DNA from: Cotesia glomerata
Taxonomy: Eukaryota; Arthropoda; Insecta; Hymenoptera; Braconidae
Direction of reading: 5' to 3'
Assembly: GCF_020080835.1 (NCBI RefSeq)
Contig: NC_058158.1
Span: forward strand, 30,212,305-30,276,304
DNA: 64,000 nt
Below the pieces are notes generated by a model. It saw only the letters and a list, made by a program, of their open reading frames with translations, did not search any database and was not told the DNA's origin. Below are positions 51,106 through 63,100 of the stretch, piece by piece. Made by a program: the position numbers and the translations under genes. The stretch's first letter is position 1, and the number at the start of each line of letters is the position of its first letter.

Positions 51106-53310
51106 TCGGTGCATTATTCTAAACTTGAATATTTAATGTATATTAACTTTAATGAGTTGATAACAATTCAAAGAAAAATGAAAATAAAAAAAATAAGCAT
51201 TCTTTAAAATTTATGGAAATTTAGTTACTAATAATTTATTTTTTTCTATTTGTTTATCAAGATAAGTTTATTAATTGAATACAAAAAGAAATTTATCTAA
51301 ATGACCGGAAATCAAAAAATTTTTAAAACACTTCATTAATTTTTGGTCTCTATAATAATAATTAACGATAATAATAATAAAAAAAAATTATAAATACAAT
51401 AATCACACATAACTTGTATTTCTCGTTTTCACATGCGACTTCCAGCAAAAATAATGTATACATAACACAAAAATACTCAAGAAAAATTTTTAAAACACTC
51501 ATTCATATATACATATATGATAAACTATTAAACCATCTGTGAGTCTGCCTCGTCTTTTATAAAATTCTTGCTATATTCGAACAATGAGTTTTATTATTTA
51601 CCATTTTCATAATTATCCTTCTCTATCCTAGTATCCTTAACGTTAATTTTATCTGAAAGGAAAAATTTTAAAATTTAAGAATCAATATTTTAAAAAAATA
51701 TAAAACATATCTATGCTTTTTCAGACTGCATCCAAAAGATACTGTGCGGCAATGTTGCAGCAAATGTTTACAGAAAATTCATAAAATCGATACCGTCGCT
51801 TGCATTTGAAGCGTTTATCTTATAAGCTGTGCTACCAGGCTTGACTAAGGTTTAAAAATTCTTCAAAAGTTTGTTAACTTAGCTGGTCCTTATAAACTTC
51901 AATACTTTAATATTCGCATTCCAGAAGATAGCTGCTAAAAATATTAAAGTTCTCAAGCTGATTAATATTTAATTTAATGTAAAAGTATGTCGCGTTTTTT
52001 TTTCTTTTCAGAAGTCTGTTAAATAAGTCAATTTTTTTGAATTCCATAGCAAAATATTAAAGTTTCTTATTAACTTCGATGCATAGAATTCTTATAAAAT
52101 TCTATACTTCAGGCGACGGTTTTTTGCAGCTATTAAACTTTTAAACAATGTGAAGAATTCTTTTTAATTTTATTCACGCGTTATTTTAATTAAGAAGTAA
52201 TTTTACAAGATTATAAGCCGTTTAATATCTAATTCTGATTTTTTTTTTAAGAAGAAAAAAATAACTTTAAAAAAATTATTTTATTTATTTCTTCACTGCA
52301 GTTAATTGAAATAATTGACCCCATCATTCCTGGTCAATAAAAATATTTTACAAATGAATATGTAGATCAATTTCTTCATATGAAAACTATCATTTCAATT
52401 CCATTTTAACAAAGCTTTTAATTCCACCATAAAATTATTTATTTGTTAAAAATAAAGTTAATGATTTTGCTCCAGATAAATCTTAAAAGTTTATAATTAA
52501 TAAGCGGCATTTAGGAACTAATAATTATTAGAATTATAGTTTTACCCGAAACGGAATGATAAAATTTTTTATAGTAGATAACAACTATTTCTATTGTTTT
52601 AAATAATCCTCTAATTAAAACGATTTAAGTTATAATAAGCAGCGATTAAAAATAGCTAACTCATTTTTATGATTTATTACGCATGCGTATAATAAAAAAA
52701 AAAAGATTTTTATGTAACACCGCTCATTTTAAATAACCCGCTTTTTTATAAAGATATATACGTGTGTATGAGGTATGCAACTGTGTCATCTCACTCGTGT
52801 ACCAACTGTTGGCTGTGATAGTTCGACCTAAAAAGAGTAAAAATAAAAAATTTTGCTCAAAAAATAAAAATAAATAACAATATTTATCAAATAAATTAAA
52901 AATCTTACTAATTGTAAATAATAAGTGACAAGAAAGGTCAATGTGTTAAATAAAAGTATTGATTAACTTTTGACTTGGTTCTGAAACCCAACCTTCAAAA
53001 ATCTGATGTCATTCCAAGGAGATAATTATTGACAAAAAATAAAAGAAGAACAATTGTAAATAATTTTATTATATAAAAAATATTGTAAATTTAACATTCC
53101 AATAGTAAGGTATGTCGATATTACTTTATACATATTGGATTACGACTAATTAAATATCATTAATTTAATTTATATCAGTTATATAATTACAAGCATAAGG
53201 CTGTGAAAGATAAAACTAGATGATATCTAACGTCAACAAATAATTGTACTAAAATCTCTACTCAGGGATTCGTAACAGTGGAATCTGTCTTAATTAAATT
53301 CAGATAAATC
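51106..53310. other. AT-rich region upstream of the riboflavin transporter gene
   Basis: No frame supports a protein. A slightly less AT-rich segment at about 51,720-51,860 and another at 52,740-52,830 could include promoter or 5' UTR sequence of the SLC52A gene, but no splice pair was assigned. Confidence 0.45.
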
Positions 53311-55255
53311 ATGAGTAATTTATCACAAAAATTAAGCAATAGAAAACTGATAGTCGATGGATTAGCAGTGTTATTTGGTATTGGAGCATGGATTGGAATC
53401 AATGGTATTTATGTTCAATTACCTCTTTTCGTCCTGTCAGCACCTGAGCAATGGGAACTGCCAACCTACATGGTCATGTTGGTTCAATTAGCTAATTTGG
53501 GACCAATACTTTATACTTTATATGCCAAGTAAGTATTTATTTTTATTTAATTATAGTAAAAGTACTGGACATCCAAAAAATTATTATAAATAAATCAGTA
53601 GATACCCGGAAAATTTTTTATTTATTTTAACCCTTCAGGACATGGGCTATGAGATTTTTTTCTCACGCAACAATATTTAACATAATGAATGCCGCTGCAA
53701 TAAAATAAAAAAAAAAATTCACATGTCAAAAACTTGAAAAACTACAAGTGCATTTTTTTAGAAATATTTTTTTAGTTATAATTTATTTAAAAAAAAAAAT
53801 CAAAAATTTTTAGACGTCTGCTAACTTCAGTGTCATTAAAAAACACCCATGTCCTGACGGGTTAAGAAATATATTAATCCAAAAAACTGTTTTTAAAAAT
53901 TACATCAATTTTTTAGAATTTTTTTTTAACTTAATTATTGACTAAAATAATTCTAAAAATCCAATAATTCATCTGTGATATGATAACTACTATAAACATT
54001 TCTAGCATACAATTTTTTCTTTTAACAAAATTGTATGCTATAATTTTGTTAAAAGAAAAAATTGTATGTTATGCATGATAAATTTTTTGGATGCCAACTA
54101 TTTTTATCATCAAGATATAAAGTAATAAAATATTTTCTGTGTAGATATTCATCATGGTCTCGTGATCATTACATAATATATGGTCTAATCGGCACAGGAA
54201 CTATAGCAATATACACCATGTCGCTGACGTACAAAAACACATCGACGATCCTTGGTAACGATCACTCGACAGCCCTACTAGGTCTAATGTTCCTTACAGC
54301 AGTAGTAGGATGCACCAGCTCGGTATTATTTATACCATACATGAGAAACTACCGTGAGATATACCTAGTGTCTTATCTGGTAGGTGAAGGCCTGAGTGGA
54401 TTCTTACCCAGCGTATTAGCGCTGATTCAAGGAGTAGGTGGTAATTCAGAGTGTAAATATGTAATAAAGCCAGGAAATGTAAACGCAACGTTGGAAGAAG
54501 TCCATCCGGAACCAAGATTTTCGACAGAAGTATTTTTCGTGATACTTGGTACGATATTATTATTAAGTTTCTTGTCATTCGTAGGATTGAACAAGCTTCC
54601 TATCGCCCTTGGCGAGCGTTCTAAGCCGCCAGGATGTACGGAGACACTGCCAACAGAGACAAACGCCCCACCGAGCTACAAGACAACTGCGGGATGGTGT
54701 ATGTCTAAACAAATGTACATATATTTATTATCAATTATGGGAGTCGTTTGCTTCTTAGACCACAGTATCTTACCGAGCATACAATCATACGCGTGTTTGC
54801 CTTATGGTAACGTCGCTTATCACTTAACGGTGACTCTATCGTCGATGGCCAGCCCACTTTCAATGTGTCTAGGATTTATTTGGACACCACCAAAATCTGA
54901 TGACTTTAGACATCATCAAAATCTGAGACTTTTTACGATACTTACTGGTATTATTTTGATACTCTCTAGTTTCGTGATGTACTTAGCTGTCGAATCACCA
55001 ACCCCGCCACTTCAAGGCTCGTGGGCTGGTGAAATGCTGGTTGTTGTTTTGTGGATTGTACTTAAAGGACTTCTAGGTTTTGTAAAAATGGGAATCACAA
55101 CGCTGTTCAGTGGGGATCCAGGTCGTGGTCTCTATTACACAGGCGTCGCTACACAAGTTGGATCTCTGATAGGCGCAGCAATTATATTTACGCTTATTAA
55201 ATACGGTGGAATATTCCAAACTTATTCACCTTGTGCAGCTTTGGCTGCTCACTGA
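53311..55255 (+). CDS. SLC52A3: riboflavin transporter, SLC52A (RFVT) family, 442 aa
   Basis: Two coding exons, 53,311-53,528 and 54,145-55,255 (TGA at 55,253). The donor GTAAGT is consensus and the acceptor is TGTGTAG. Phase 2 is restored as an AAA codon, giving 442 residues, the usual size for the family. It imports vitamin B2 across the plasma membrane. The N-terminal segment GIGAWIGINGIYVQLPLFVL is the family's first helix and signature. About ten or eleven hydrophobic segments follow, with VSYLVGEGLSGFLPSVLALI and CLPYGNVAYHLTVTLSSMAS as conserved blocks. A polar loop at about residues 250-280 separates the two halves. The 616-bp intron carries a TTAA-flanked MITE and a strong hairpin. 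An AATAAA at 55,381 is a likely poly(A) signal. The assignment to member 3 is by general insect usage only; the family is certain. Confidence 0.93.
53627..53865. mobile_element. about 230-bp MITE with TTAA duplications in the SLC52A intron
   Basis: CCCTTCAGGACATGGG follows TTAA at 53,627-53,630. The right end is CCCATGTCCTGACGGG followed by TTAA at 53,862-53,865. The termini are inverted with one mismatch and the target is TTAA, as for piggyBac-like non-autonomous elements. It is non-coding. Confidence 0.8.
54004..54075. repeat. intronic hairpin 70 bp before the SLC52A exon 2 acceptor
   Basis: ACAATTTTTTCTTTTAACAA is followed, after a loop containing GTATGCTAT, by its reverse complement. The stem is about 24 bp or longer and nearly perfect, flanked by GCATAC and GTATGTTATGC. 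It sits in the branch-point region of the intron. Confidence 0.7.
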
Positions 55256-56183
55256 ACTACAATCGTATTTTACTATTTATATAAAAACAATTTTGAGCAA
55301 TTTTTTTATTGAATCAATTGTATTGTTTTTATTAGTTTAATTATTGATTACAATTAATTTTTTAAATTGTGCAATAGACAAATAAAATATTTAAATGGAT
55401 GTGTTACGAAAGAATTGATATCTATTTAGACTTTTTTAATAGGGATCAATTTAATTTAAATCAACGATTGCTTCTTCCAATTTAATATAATATTGTTTTT
55501 ATATTTTTATTCCTTGCAACGATGTTAGATTTTTATTTAATTTATAAATGGCCATAAACAAATATAATGATAATTTTTTTTTTAGTTTAAAATTATGCAC
55601 GTTAAGTAAATTAACTTTTTTTTTTACAGTATTCTGTATTTTTATTTAGACCAATTAATTGAATGTGGATATTATTAATGAATAATAATAATAATAAAAA
55701 GTCACAAATGAAATAAAATATTTAATGTATATTTTGATGAAAAAATAAACAATTAAATGTTTATTTGTAAAATATTTAAGGTACGAATATAATATTGTTG
55801 AGATATAAAAAGTTTTATAAATAAAATTTCGAATGTTATTAAAAAGTAGTTTATTTATTTATAAATTAAGTATGTAATTTTTATTTTGAATTATAATTAT
55901 AGCTAATTACTAAGTTGGCAGCATTGCCAAGTAAGTACTTGTTTCACTTTATTTTACTTTCTCTGTCGGGCATTGGAAAGTTGATCTTAAAAAAAAGACA
56001 CAAGTAAACACATTGAGAAAAAAGTTAATAATAAAATTTTATTAATTTTTTCATTTAATGATAAATAAAAAAAATATTGTTATTGATTAGGACATAATAG
56101 TTATTCTGTGATTGGATATATATTTTATTATTGTTACTATAAAATTCGAATGAAACACATTTATTTAACCATAAATTGTAAAC
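55256..56183. other. intergenic region between SLC52A and FBXW9
   Basis: Holds the SLC52A 3' UTR (AATAAA at 55,381-55,386) and the FBXW9 5' region. A less AT-rich patch at 55,910-55,990 (GGCAGCATTGCCAAGTAAG) may be part of the FBXW9 promoter or first exon. No frame is supported. Confidence 0.5.
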
Positions 56184-59100
56184 ATGTCAAATACGGTCGA
56201 CGATAAAGACAATGACATTTCGTCAGAAGATAATTCACAAGATGATTTGTGTGATAGAATAACTCTCCAAGAACTTCCAATAGAGGTAAATTATTTAACA
56301 ATTAATTTATTATTTTATTTAAATATTTATTGTACGTTTTGATTGAATTTTTGATGACAGCTGATCGATGCCATTTTTAAATAATTTCAAATGGATGAAA
56401 ATGCATTTTACATAGTTAATAATAACAATAATAATAAATTATTAAGGAAAAAAATTTTTAATTGCAGATATTTCTCCACATATGTTCATTCCTGGATGCA
56501 TCAACGCTGGTTCATCGTTTGGGGATGACATGCAAGCAGTTTTATAATATTTTACATGATGATTCATTATGGAAAGCTAGGATCAGTCGTGTGTGGCCAA
56601 ACTCACGGTTTCCAATTTTACCTCCTGGTTAGATTATATTGGTAGCATCTTACTTGCACCACAAATATCATTCAGTAAATAATTAATTAAAATTACTGAT
56701 TCTATTAACTAAATTAATTTTTTCCCTCTCATTTAAATTAATACTACTAAAATAATAACACTACTAACAGTAGTAGCTCCTCAACTATTTAAATTTTTTA
56801 TAAAAAAATTTAACATCATTTTATTAATAATAATTTATGTTTTATAGATGAAAATGATAAATTATTTTGGAAATTGTCCTGTGTCGCTGTTGAACGTCAA
56901 TCGTATTTATGGAGAAATGTTGAAACCTTTGATAATTTTTCACTTGAAGATGGACATTATGGTACCGTAGATGGATTATTACTGATGGATGTAAGTAAAA
57001 TATATCAAACAGAAATTAACCGATATTTAATCAGTTTTAGAATTTTAGACAAATAAATTATTGTAAAAAAATTTAGAAATCCAAATCTATTTGTGGAAAT
57101 TTAAGAGATCTGTCAATGCAAATTAAAAAAAAAAATTTTTAATAACTAATTTATTTTTTTAATAAAACCAAAAAATAAAAGTCTACTAATTTCAGAATTA
57201 TATGAAATGACTATTATCATTATTTTTTAGATATTTTCAGTTCATTGGCTATCTAGTCTAATACAACAATTTTTTTCTCTAATTTTTCATTATATTGTTA
57301 GCCTGTATTTCCCTCCAGGCATAAACAATTTAGTCTCAATTCATATTTAAATTTATCAATAAAGATCCAGGTTCAAGTCCTGGTCTGGGCCGTTCGAATA
57401 ATTTTTTCAATCAAATTTATCTTTAATGACAAATTTTGATATGAATTGAGGCTAAATTGTTTATGCCTGGAGGGAAATATAAGCTAACAATATTACGAAA
57501 AATTAGAGAAAAAAATTGTTGTATTTGACTGGATAACCAATTAACTGAAAATATCTAAAAAGTATTATAAACCAGTCTTTAGGAAAAATAAATATTAAAA
57601 TTATTATTATTTAATTTTTTAATTGCTATTACATGAAAGCTAAATGTTATTACTTATTAATTAACTAAGTTATGTACTTTACAGAATAATTAATTATGAA
57701 TTACGATCATAATAATTACAATAATAATGATGAAAATCATTAATAATTGACTAAAAAAATTATGCTTGCATTAAAGAGAAAAATTAATAATAAAAAATTT
57801 GAATAAAATATATTTAGAGTGGTCAAATTTGCATTTCTTCTGGACGTGACAGATCGTTGATATGCTGGAGGCTGAAATCTGCTGAGCATGAAGAGAAAAT
57901 TCGAATGCATCAAAGCTTCGGACATGATGGATGGATCCGCGATATAACATTAATGCATAATAAACTTTACAGCTGCAGTTGGGATCAGAGAGTTATAGAA
58001 TGGGGCTTATCAAACGTTGACATTAATTTTGTAAATAAAATTGAATTATTCAGGTACAGCATCGTATTAAATTCCTATTCAATTATTTTACCATAAATTT
58101 AATCAATATTAATATCAGTGCAGTGGTTTCATTCCTCATTCGTTTACTTTTATTATTTTTATAGAGATAAAACGAGTGCATTGCTGTGTATCGCTTCGAA
58201 CCCAGAGCTCAATTTATTAGCAACAGGGTCGTTTACTAAAACGATTTCTGTGTTAGATCCGCGAAAGCAATCACCTCTCGTTAATGAATATCAAGCTCAT
58301 CAAGGGCCTGTACTTAAAGTTAAGATGAACTCTCAGTACATTGTATCAGCAAGTGAAGACAAGCGTATAACTATTTGGGATCAACGAGCTCAAAAAATAC
58401 TCAAAAAAATAATGGTTAACTATTGCTTATACTTTTTTTTTTATTTTTTTTTTTTTAGTATAATAATGAATTTTTTATTAATAAATTAATTTTTTTATTG
58501 TAGATTTCAAAAGAGTCATTTCCAATGAGTATGTTTATGTACAAAGACACTGTATATATTGGAGATAGCGCTGCTAATATTCATATATTAGATATACACA
58601 AAGAATTTGATATTATTCGAACTTACGAGACTGAACATACTAAAGGAATTACGGGCATTCATGTCACACCCGGAAGTATTTTAACCAGTTCATTAGACTC
58701 TACTGTTAGAATTTCAAGTCCGACTGATCCACCTCGACAATTCACCATCTTACAATCTCGTCATGGCGATATCGCTGGGGTAAATATAATTATTTTTATT
58801 ATGTAACCGTACAGATTCTAAGTAATTTTTTTGCACGACTCATGATGCGAAGCATCAGAGAGTGCTTTAAGATCGAAAAATTTTTTTCGCCTCATTTCGG
58901 CAACTATTTTTATTATTATAGTCTTGTTAATTCACGGAATCAAGATATTTTGCATACTATTGTCTAGATAATTTAATGGAGATTAATTTGACACTTTTCA
59001 AAAATTGATCTAGTGCAATAGAAACGGAAAATAAACATCAAAATAGCTCAAAAAATTTTCCTGTCCATCATGTATGAAACTCCGAAAACACTGCAACTTG

Positions 59101-59671
59101 CGAAAAAATGCATTAATTGAGTTAATTTTTTTTTTTTTTAACTCTTTGGAAGAATTGTAGGTCACCGAATGGGAATGGTTAGGTAATTCAGTGTCGTTTA
59201 TGTACAATTATACGTCCTTTTACTTTTAAGAATTCGAAATTTTGGTGATCTAAAGTTAAAAGAGCGTATAATTTTTTTTTTTCGACCAGTTTACAAAAAA
59301 ACCTATTTGTAGTTTAAAAATGTGAAAAAAAATTTTTCTGTGATAGTAGCGGCGTAAAACCTCAATTTTTAAAGTTAAAAAAGCTCTATACAATTTTTTA
59401 AAGTTAAAAAATAAAATATATCCAAAAAACAATAAAGTACGCATTATCGTGCTGTTTTATATATTTTTTTCACATTTTTTATTTTATTAATATTTCATAA
59501 TTAAATAAGCATTATGAGTCGTGCGCTTTTGGATTTTCCAAACTTTTTTTTTTTTTTTATTATATTTAACTAAACTTGTTTTTACAGATAGAATACCAGA
59601 ACGAAGTACTTGCCGTATGTGGTGATAGCGCAATCCAAATATGGAGACCTACGACTGAACACGCCTGCTAA
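56184..59671 (+). CDS. FBXW9: F-box and WD-repeat protein FBXW9 (416 aa)
   Basis: Seven exons: 56,184-56,285, 56,468-56,627, 56,848-56,990, 57,818-58,053, 58,165-58,414, 58,504-58,779 and 59,588-59,671 (TAA). All introns are GT-AG and the phases agree, giving 416 residues. FBXW9 is a substrate receptor of SCF ubiquitin ligases; its natural substrates are poorly defined. The acidic N-terminus (1-25) is followed by an F-box at about 27-75 (ITLQELPIE, IFLHICSFLDASTLVHRL, DDSLWKARI). WD repeats follow, with recognisable blades at SGRDRSLICWRL, SCSWDQRVIEWGL, TGSFTKTISVLD, SASEDKRITIWDQR, TSSLDSTVRI and CGDSAIQIWRP. The C-terminus ends EHAC just after the last blade. Intron 3 carries a foldback element. 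The gene converges on WDR3, with 528 bp between stop codons. Confidence 0.93.
57225..57561. mobile_element. foldback element with a tRNA T-arm-like centre, in FBXW9 intron 3
   Basis: Two arms of about 125-130 bp (57,225-57,350 and 57,430-57,561) are close reverse complements. The left contains AGATATTTTCAGTTCATTGG and CCCTCCAGGCATAAACAATT; the right has the complements with a few changes. The unpaired centre contains GATCCAGGTTCAAGTCCTGG and CTGGGCC (57,364-57,391), which matches a pol III B box and the pairing of a tRNA T arm. No complete tRNA can be folded. Confidence 0.7.
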
Positions 59672-60199
59672 TATTTATACAGAAATTTTATTGAAATTTG
59701 ACTGCCAAAATTAATTTAATATGTACTGATGTTCAATACGTTTGCTTTTTCCATTTTTTAAATCAATTTTTCATTAATAATGTTAGCCTTCTTTTCTCTA
59801 ACATTATGATTAATTTTTGTTTCTATAAAATACTTATGTATCACAATTTTTATGATGAATTACATCAATTAATATAATTACTTTTTTACAAAATTAAACG
59901 TGGGTTACATATACTAAAAAATATTTTTACTTACACACTCTAATATAAATAAATATTTAATTTTAGTAAAATTAAAAAAAGAATTACTACTGAGTATTTT
60001 TTTTTATTATTCATTATGAAGTTGATGACTGTTAAAACTATAATTGAGAAAGCTTTCTATCTATAAATAAAATAACTATAATAAATAAAATAAATTTCGT
60101 TTTTTTTTTTTATTAATGAAATAAATTTATTAAAAATTGATTATTTAAAAGTAATTTTTTTACACAATTTATTAAAACGTCGAATCATAAACACTTAGA
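59672..60199. other. convergent 3' ends of FBXW9 and WDR3
   Basis: 528 bp of very AT-rich sequence shared by the two 3' UTRs. AATAAA motifs on the plus strand at about 60,066 and 60,080, and TTTATT (AATAAA on the minus strand) near 60,126, are poly(A) candidates. Overlapping transcripts are possible. Confidence 0.5.
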
Positions 60200-63100
60200 T
60201 CATAATGCCAATATGGCACGTTTCAATGCTTGTTCTTTACTTTTTTTATTTTTAAGTTTATTTTTCCTCTTTTTCGTTGCGTCGTGGAATAACTTAACTC
60301 CCTCATTTTCTTCCAACTTACGTTGTAGAAATGCCATCCCATGAAGGTTGTAACCAACAGTATCCTAAAAAAAAATCACAGCATGATAATTACAAGAAAT
60401 AATTATTTACAATATAATAATCATATGAACAAAAATAACTTCAACCCACCCTTAGTTTAGTTATTTTACTCATAGCTAAATCTCTGACTTCTTCCAAAAT
60501 CGGTAACATAGTTGAAGTCGCTACTATTGGTTCATGATGCGCTTGAATGAGAGTCAGTGCCAATCGAACCAATAATTCTGTCTGATAATCACTCTTCAAT
60601 AGCCTCGGAAGATATTCAAGAATTTCGCATGCATCAGCATAAGGTAGAAGTAAAAGAGTTTCTTCCATGTCACTGTTAACAATTAATTTTTTTTATCATT
60701 AATAAAGATAAAAATATTTTATTAAATTACGAAATTTTAAGATAGTTATCGTGGTTAAGGCATACCGTCAGAAAATTCTAAATTTTTGTGTACTGATTAA
60801 GGACATGATGATACAATTGCCCTAAAAATTTGAAGTCGATTGACAAGCTATAACCCGAGATGAATTCAATTAAAAATTTGATATTTAACATTGATTGCAT
60901 ACGCTCTCTGCAGTTCTGTACCAGTTTCTTAGTTACAAAAAAAAACTAACTGTCGGAAACTTTAAAAAAACTGACAGTCTTTTAATGTATTTATTGTGAG
61001 TTAAAGAAAAAAATAAAAAAAAATTTTTGACCGTCTAATTATTTATAAATAACGGATTAAAGTTCAACAATTTATGAAAAAGTATATGGGTGATTCTCTA
61101 TAAGGACGTCTTAAATCTGTACAAAATTGTCCGACCAAATTATTTTTGATTTTATTAGAAAAAAAATTAACTAGGGCTAAAAAACTATCAGCTTAATTAT
61201 AATAAATAAACAGCCGAATTAATTTTTGCTTTTTCGATATTTGTGTATCTTTTGCCATATAACATCACAGGGGACTGACTACCAGGGGACTGATTTTTTT
61301 TTATCAAATTGAGAAAAATCAAGCAAACTATTTTAATGCATTCAACTTTTTAAGTTCTCAATGAATGTTTACATTAATTAGAACAATATTAAGACTTATG
61401 GATCCAATTTCATAAATAAATTATAAACAAAAATAGCTGCCAGGGGACTGAGTTTTGAAGTGGCCCAGACACATATTTCCAGAACAAACGGTGCTTTGAC
61501 ACTAAATAAAATAGCGATAAAGCGCTAACAGCCCTATGGTTATTAACTTACGGCTAGTTAGATCCTTATAAACCTTACAAAAGGTAAAATAACACGCTAG
61601 ATTTTTTTTTGGCTTTGAACTTCTGGCAGGGGACTGATCTTAAAATGCCTGGGACAAACTTTGGTTTAATGAATTTAATGAAACAAATTAACTTTCGGTA
61701 CTTTTTATTGAAGAAGATTGTTAGTTAACTAATTAAGTTTATAAACATTATGGACCAAATTATATATTATTGACGAATAACTTAAAACTTAATCTTAAAG
61801 TTTTAATTTTGGGACTGGGACAGCCCAGGGGACTGACATTTCGGTGGTTTACGAATTTATAGCAAAAAAACCAAAATTTATTCCATTTTAGTTTTCAATG
61901 CTCCAAATAGAAATTTTTTTTTACTTTCGTAATAAATTTTTTCTAGTAACAAAATAACAATTTTTCTAATAAAAAAATGCCTGGGACAGCAAAAAACATC
62001 CTTACAGAGAATCACCCTTATATCTACGGAGTCGGACAGAAACAATGTATAGGTTGCGTCTCCACGGGTACAGTCTTGCGTAAAAATTATGGATTACTTA
62101 GCTACAAGCTCATATACTTTTACGACGCGTATAATCTCTAATTTTTTGACAATATTGTATCATGACAACTACCTTAATTAATAATTATGAAGATATTTAC
62201 CTTGCTCTAATTCGCTTAAATGTTTCCAATAAATATTCATCAGTAGTTTTACATTTGTACGCTTGCATTATTGGCGGTAAAGGTGGTGCTGCATTTGGAG
62301 GCTTTACATTTTCTAGTTCTTTATTATATTCTTTGATTACATCCAAACATTCAAGAATCAATTCCGCCTGATTAAAACATAATATAAGAACAATTAATGA
62401 AGATTAATTCTTATAGAACTATAAATTTTAAAGAAATAAAGAATCTTACCGCTTTTTCACTGTTAACCGTCTTGCGTGAAGGCAATAATTGTTGTTTCTG
62501 TCCTGGTACTGCTGTAATTTCGCCTGTAGCTAGCTCATTTTCTTGTCTTTCACGTTCTTCTTCAGCTTCATCCTCTAAAACTAAAGGCTCTGATGTTTTT
62601 TCATATAGCCTTATGACTTTATCAGCACCACAGGATACTACGAATACACCATTCGGCGATACAGCACAACACCAAGCTTCGCCGAAATGCCCCTACAAAA
62701 AATAAATGTAAATTCAGTTCTATAGTAACAATGTATAAATAATAAACAGTCTTGTTATATAAGTTATGTAGATTTATTAATATTTACGATAACTTACTTG
62801 AAGAGTTATAATTTTTTGGAAATTATCCGCGTCCCACTCTTTGACTTTTCCATCCTTACTGCAAGTAAACAAATAATGTGTTTTTGGGACAAAACAAAGA
62901 CCCATTACAGAATCATCGTGAGCAAACAACGATTTATGACAGTCACCAAAGTCCATTCCCCAAATTTTAATATTTCTATCAGCAGATCCAGTGGCAATAA
63001 GCGTTGAATCACTAGAAATGTCCATACAAAGAACCGGTAATTTATGACCATACAAAGATATAAAAAACTGAAAATATAAAGATAAGAGTAAATTTAAAAA

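Noticed and set aside
54062..54144. Alternative N-terminus of the riboflavin transporter from the ATG at 54,062
   Set aside because: The stretch lies inside the intron, next to a hairpin, before a good acceptor. The exon 1 to exon 2 join reproduces the family's N-terminus exactly.
57361..57395. tRNA gene in the FBXW9 intron
   Set aside because: Only the T arm and B box can be drawn. The flanks are the arms of a foldback element, not a cloverleaf.
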